The notes below the pieces were generated by a model that worked only from the letters and a program-made list of their open reading frames with translations, did not search any database and was not told the DNA's origin. A stretch of DNA of 64,000 nt. Origin: Verrucomicrobiota bacterium (GTDB taxonomy: Bacteria; Verrucomicrobiota; Verrucomicrobiia; Chthoniobacterales; SZAS-18). The stretch lies in the NCBI GenBank assembly GCA_018240025.1, contig JAFEGM010000009.1, forward strand, positions 1 to 64,000. Reading direction: 5' to 3'. Numbering within the stretch: position 1 is the stretch's first letter; each line of letters opens with the position of its first letter. Below, in pieces: positions 62,681 to 64,000 of this stretch. Position numbers and translations under genes: made by a program.

Positions 62681-63281
62681 CCCGGCGCGCGGCCTGCGTG
62701 CGCCAGATCAGCCAGGTGAGCCCGCCGCCGAGCAGTCCGCCGAGGTGGGCGAAATGCGCCACGCCCGACTGCGTGCCGGTCACGCCGAGCGTCAGCTCGA
62801 TCAGCGCATAGATGCTGACGAAGAGCCAGGCCGGCAGCGGCACCGGCGGGAAGAGCAGGAGCAGTTTTCGCTGCGGGAAGAGCAAAGCGAAGACGAGCAT
62901 CAGCCCGAAGAGCCCGCCGCTGGCGCCGACGGTGGGATAGATCGAGCCGCTGGCGGTGGCCACGGTCAGCTGGGCCGCGGCGGCGGTCAGCACGCTGACG
63001 AAGTAGAGCGTGACCAGACGCCGTGCCCCGAGCACCTGCTCGAGGGCCGCGCCGAAGGTCAGCACGCCGAAAAGATTGAAGATGAGGTGGGAGAGATTGC
63101 CGTGCAGGAAGGCGTAGCTGACGAACTGCCAGACGTGGAAGTAGTCGCCCAGCGGCCAGAGCGCGCCCCAGAGCAGACTGCGCGTCGGCTCGAGCCACTG
63201 CAGCAGAAAGCCGCCGACGCAGAGGGCGACGAGCGTGTGGGTCGCAAAGGGCTGGGGCGGCGCGCCGGTGGCGGAATTCAT
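62667..63281 (-). CDS. Rhomboid-family intramembrane serine protease
   Basis: 204 residues with six predicted membrane helices. Catalytic features are present: Ser121 in 'GASGGLFG', His179 in 'AHFAHLGGLLGG', and the conserved 'HGNLSHLIFNLFG' (HxxxN). It should cleave single-pass membrane proteins within the inner membrane. The start at 63281 gives a short cytoplasmic N-terminus before the first helix. It is divergent from the EamA transporter gene and convergent with the VWA gene. Substrates are unknown. Confidence 0.9.
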   Translation of the reverse strand: MNSATGAPPQPFATHTLVALCVGGFLLQWLEPTRSLLWGALWPLGDYFHVWQFVSYAFLHGNLSHLIFNLFGVLTFGAALEQVLGARRLVTLYFVSVLTAAAAQLTVATASGSIYPTVGASGGLFGLMLVFALLFPQRKLLLLFPPVPLPAWLFVSIYALIELTLGVTGTQSGVAHFAHLGGLLGGGLTWLIWRTQAARRATGP

Positions 63282-63378
63282 GGGGAAGCTTCGTCCGCCT
63301 CGCCGCTCCGAGAAACCGCGCGCTGTGTCTTGGCAAATCCGCCCGCGGCTCGTCAGAACGCGCTATGGTGCGCGTCCG

Positions 63379-64000
63379 ATGACCTCATCTTGGATGCTCG
63401 TGGCCGGCGCGCTGTTCGCCACCATGGGCCTCTGCGCCAAGTTCCTGGCCGGACAATTCTCCGGGGCGGAACTCTCGTTCTACCGCTCGCTGGTCGGCCT
63501 GGTGGGCCTGGGCGGGTTCGTACTCGTCCAGCGCCGCACGCTGGCCACGCCGCACTGGCAAGGGCACTGCTGGCGCGGCCTGAGCGGCACGGCCTCGCTC
63601 ATTGCCTACTTCTACGCCATGACCCAGCTGCCGTTGGCCACGGCCGTCGCGCTCAACTACACCTCACCGCTCTGGCTGGCGCTGCTCTCGTGGCTCTGGC
63701 TCGGCGAGCGCTTCCGCGGTCGACAGCTGGCCGCGGTGGGCCTGGGGTTCGTCGGCGCGATCCTGCTCCTGCGGCCGACCTTCAGCGGCGGCCAGGCCGG
63801 CGCGGGGCTCATCGGGCTGGCCTCTGGCTTCTGCGGCGCCTGCGCCTATCTCAACGTCAAACGCCTGGGCGCGGCCGGCGAGCCCGAATGGCGCGTGGTC
63901 TTCTACTTCGCCCTGGCCGGCACGCTCGGCTCGGCGGCCACCCACGCCACGGTCTGGCGCGAGTTTCATCCGGTCGAGCTGCGTCACCTCGGTCTGCTGC
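63379..64000 (+). CDS. EamA/DMT-family transporter (partial, runs off the window)
   Basis: The ATG at 63379 begins 'MTSSWMLVAGALFATMGLCA', and the frame is open to the window end (207 codons seen, about two thirds of a normal protein). Repeated hydrophobic helices and EamA signatures are clear: 'FYRSLVGLVGLGGFVL', 'YFYAMTQLPLATAVALNYT', 'PLWLALLSWLWLGERFRGRQ', 'LGFVGAILLLRP'. The second EamA repeat starts at about 'GLIGLASGFCGACAYLNVKR'. It is an inner-membrane metabolite exporter or importer; the substrate cannot be told from sequence. Confidence 0.87.
   Translation, partial: MTSSWMLVAGALFATMGLCAKFLAGQFSGAELSFYRSLVGLVGLGGFVLVQRRTLATPHWQGHCWRGLSGTASLIAYFYAMTQLPLATAVALNYTSPLWLALLSWLWLGERFRGRQLAAVGLGFVGAILLLRPTFSGGQAGAGLIGLASGFCGACAYLNVKRLGAAGEPEWRVVFYFALAGTLGSAATHATVWREFHPVELRHLGLL

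Noticed and set aside
1-64000. tRNA, rRNA, riboswitch or phage integration site
   Set aside because: I looked for rRNA-like stretches, tRNA arms and obvious attachment repeats and found none I could support by eye. A covariance-model search would be decisive.

Overview
The window is about 64 kb of GC-rich DNA from a Gram-negative bacterium, most likely a member of the Verrucomicrobiota (Opitutae-like). This is an inference. It rests on the large secreted proteins ending in the same 'DxDGDGxxNLxEYALG ... YxVExSxDLxxW ... FxRxxV' module, on the CotH/lamin-tail, two-component-propeller and RHS architectures, and on a TonB-dependent receptor that implies an outer membrane. I saw no rRNA, tRNA or CRISPR array.

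Layout. 1-5.2 kb: a decayed secreted-protein gene (minus strand), then an intact secreted NHL-propeller protein with a long Thr/Pro linker. 5.2-7.4 kb: an AT-richer graveyard with a frameshifted small secreted gene, a DUF416-like gene, copies of a short repeat (ACACAGAAAGGGACAGACC...TTTTATTGAAA) and the relic 3' end of a REP-associated tyrosine transposase (RAYT). 7.4-14.5 kb: housekeeping genes xseA, nusB, ftsY and a maltokinase-like gene, plus a CAP-domain secreted protein followed by about five tandem 100-113 bp repeats. 14.6-15.6 kb: three small minus-strand genes that look stress related (DUF2383, a membrane-anchored helical protein, entericidin-like). 16-22.7 kb: a 2247-residue CotH/lamin-tail surface protein. 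23.3-25.4 kb: a ZnuD-like TonB-dependent receptor with two matching dyads just upstream of its start. 25.7-38.6 kb: a minus-strand run of four paralogous secreted proteins, each with 14 kelch motifs behind a decapeptide stalk, arranged as two tandem copies of a two-gene (B then A) unit, plus a small secreted protein. 38.7-42.5 kb: a histidine kinase with a degenerate ATPase domain, next to a frameshifted propeller/Y_Y_Y sensor kinase. 42.6-49.9 kb: a 1953-residue secreted protein with two c-type haem motifs, and a DUF2911/TPR protein. 50.4-56.7 kb: a 5'-truncated RHS gene with an AT-rich toxin-like tip, an overlapping candidate immunity gene, the short repeat again, and an intact RAYT. 56.9-64 kb: a secreted GH13 amylase, a VWA-domain protein, a rhomboid protease and the start of an EamA-type transporter.

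Themes. Most of the window encodes the cell surface and secretome: propellers, Ig-like folds, CotH, amylase and cytochrome-like proteins. The same RAYT-linked repeat borders both AT-rich pockets. One pocket holds an RHS tip/immunity pair and the other holds orphan small genes, so the repeat and transposase may mark sites where toxin/immunity-type cassettes arrive and decay. This is the most interesting candidate system here, together with the duplicated kelch pair.
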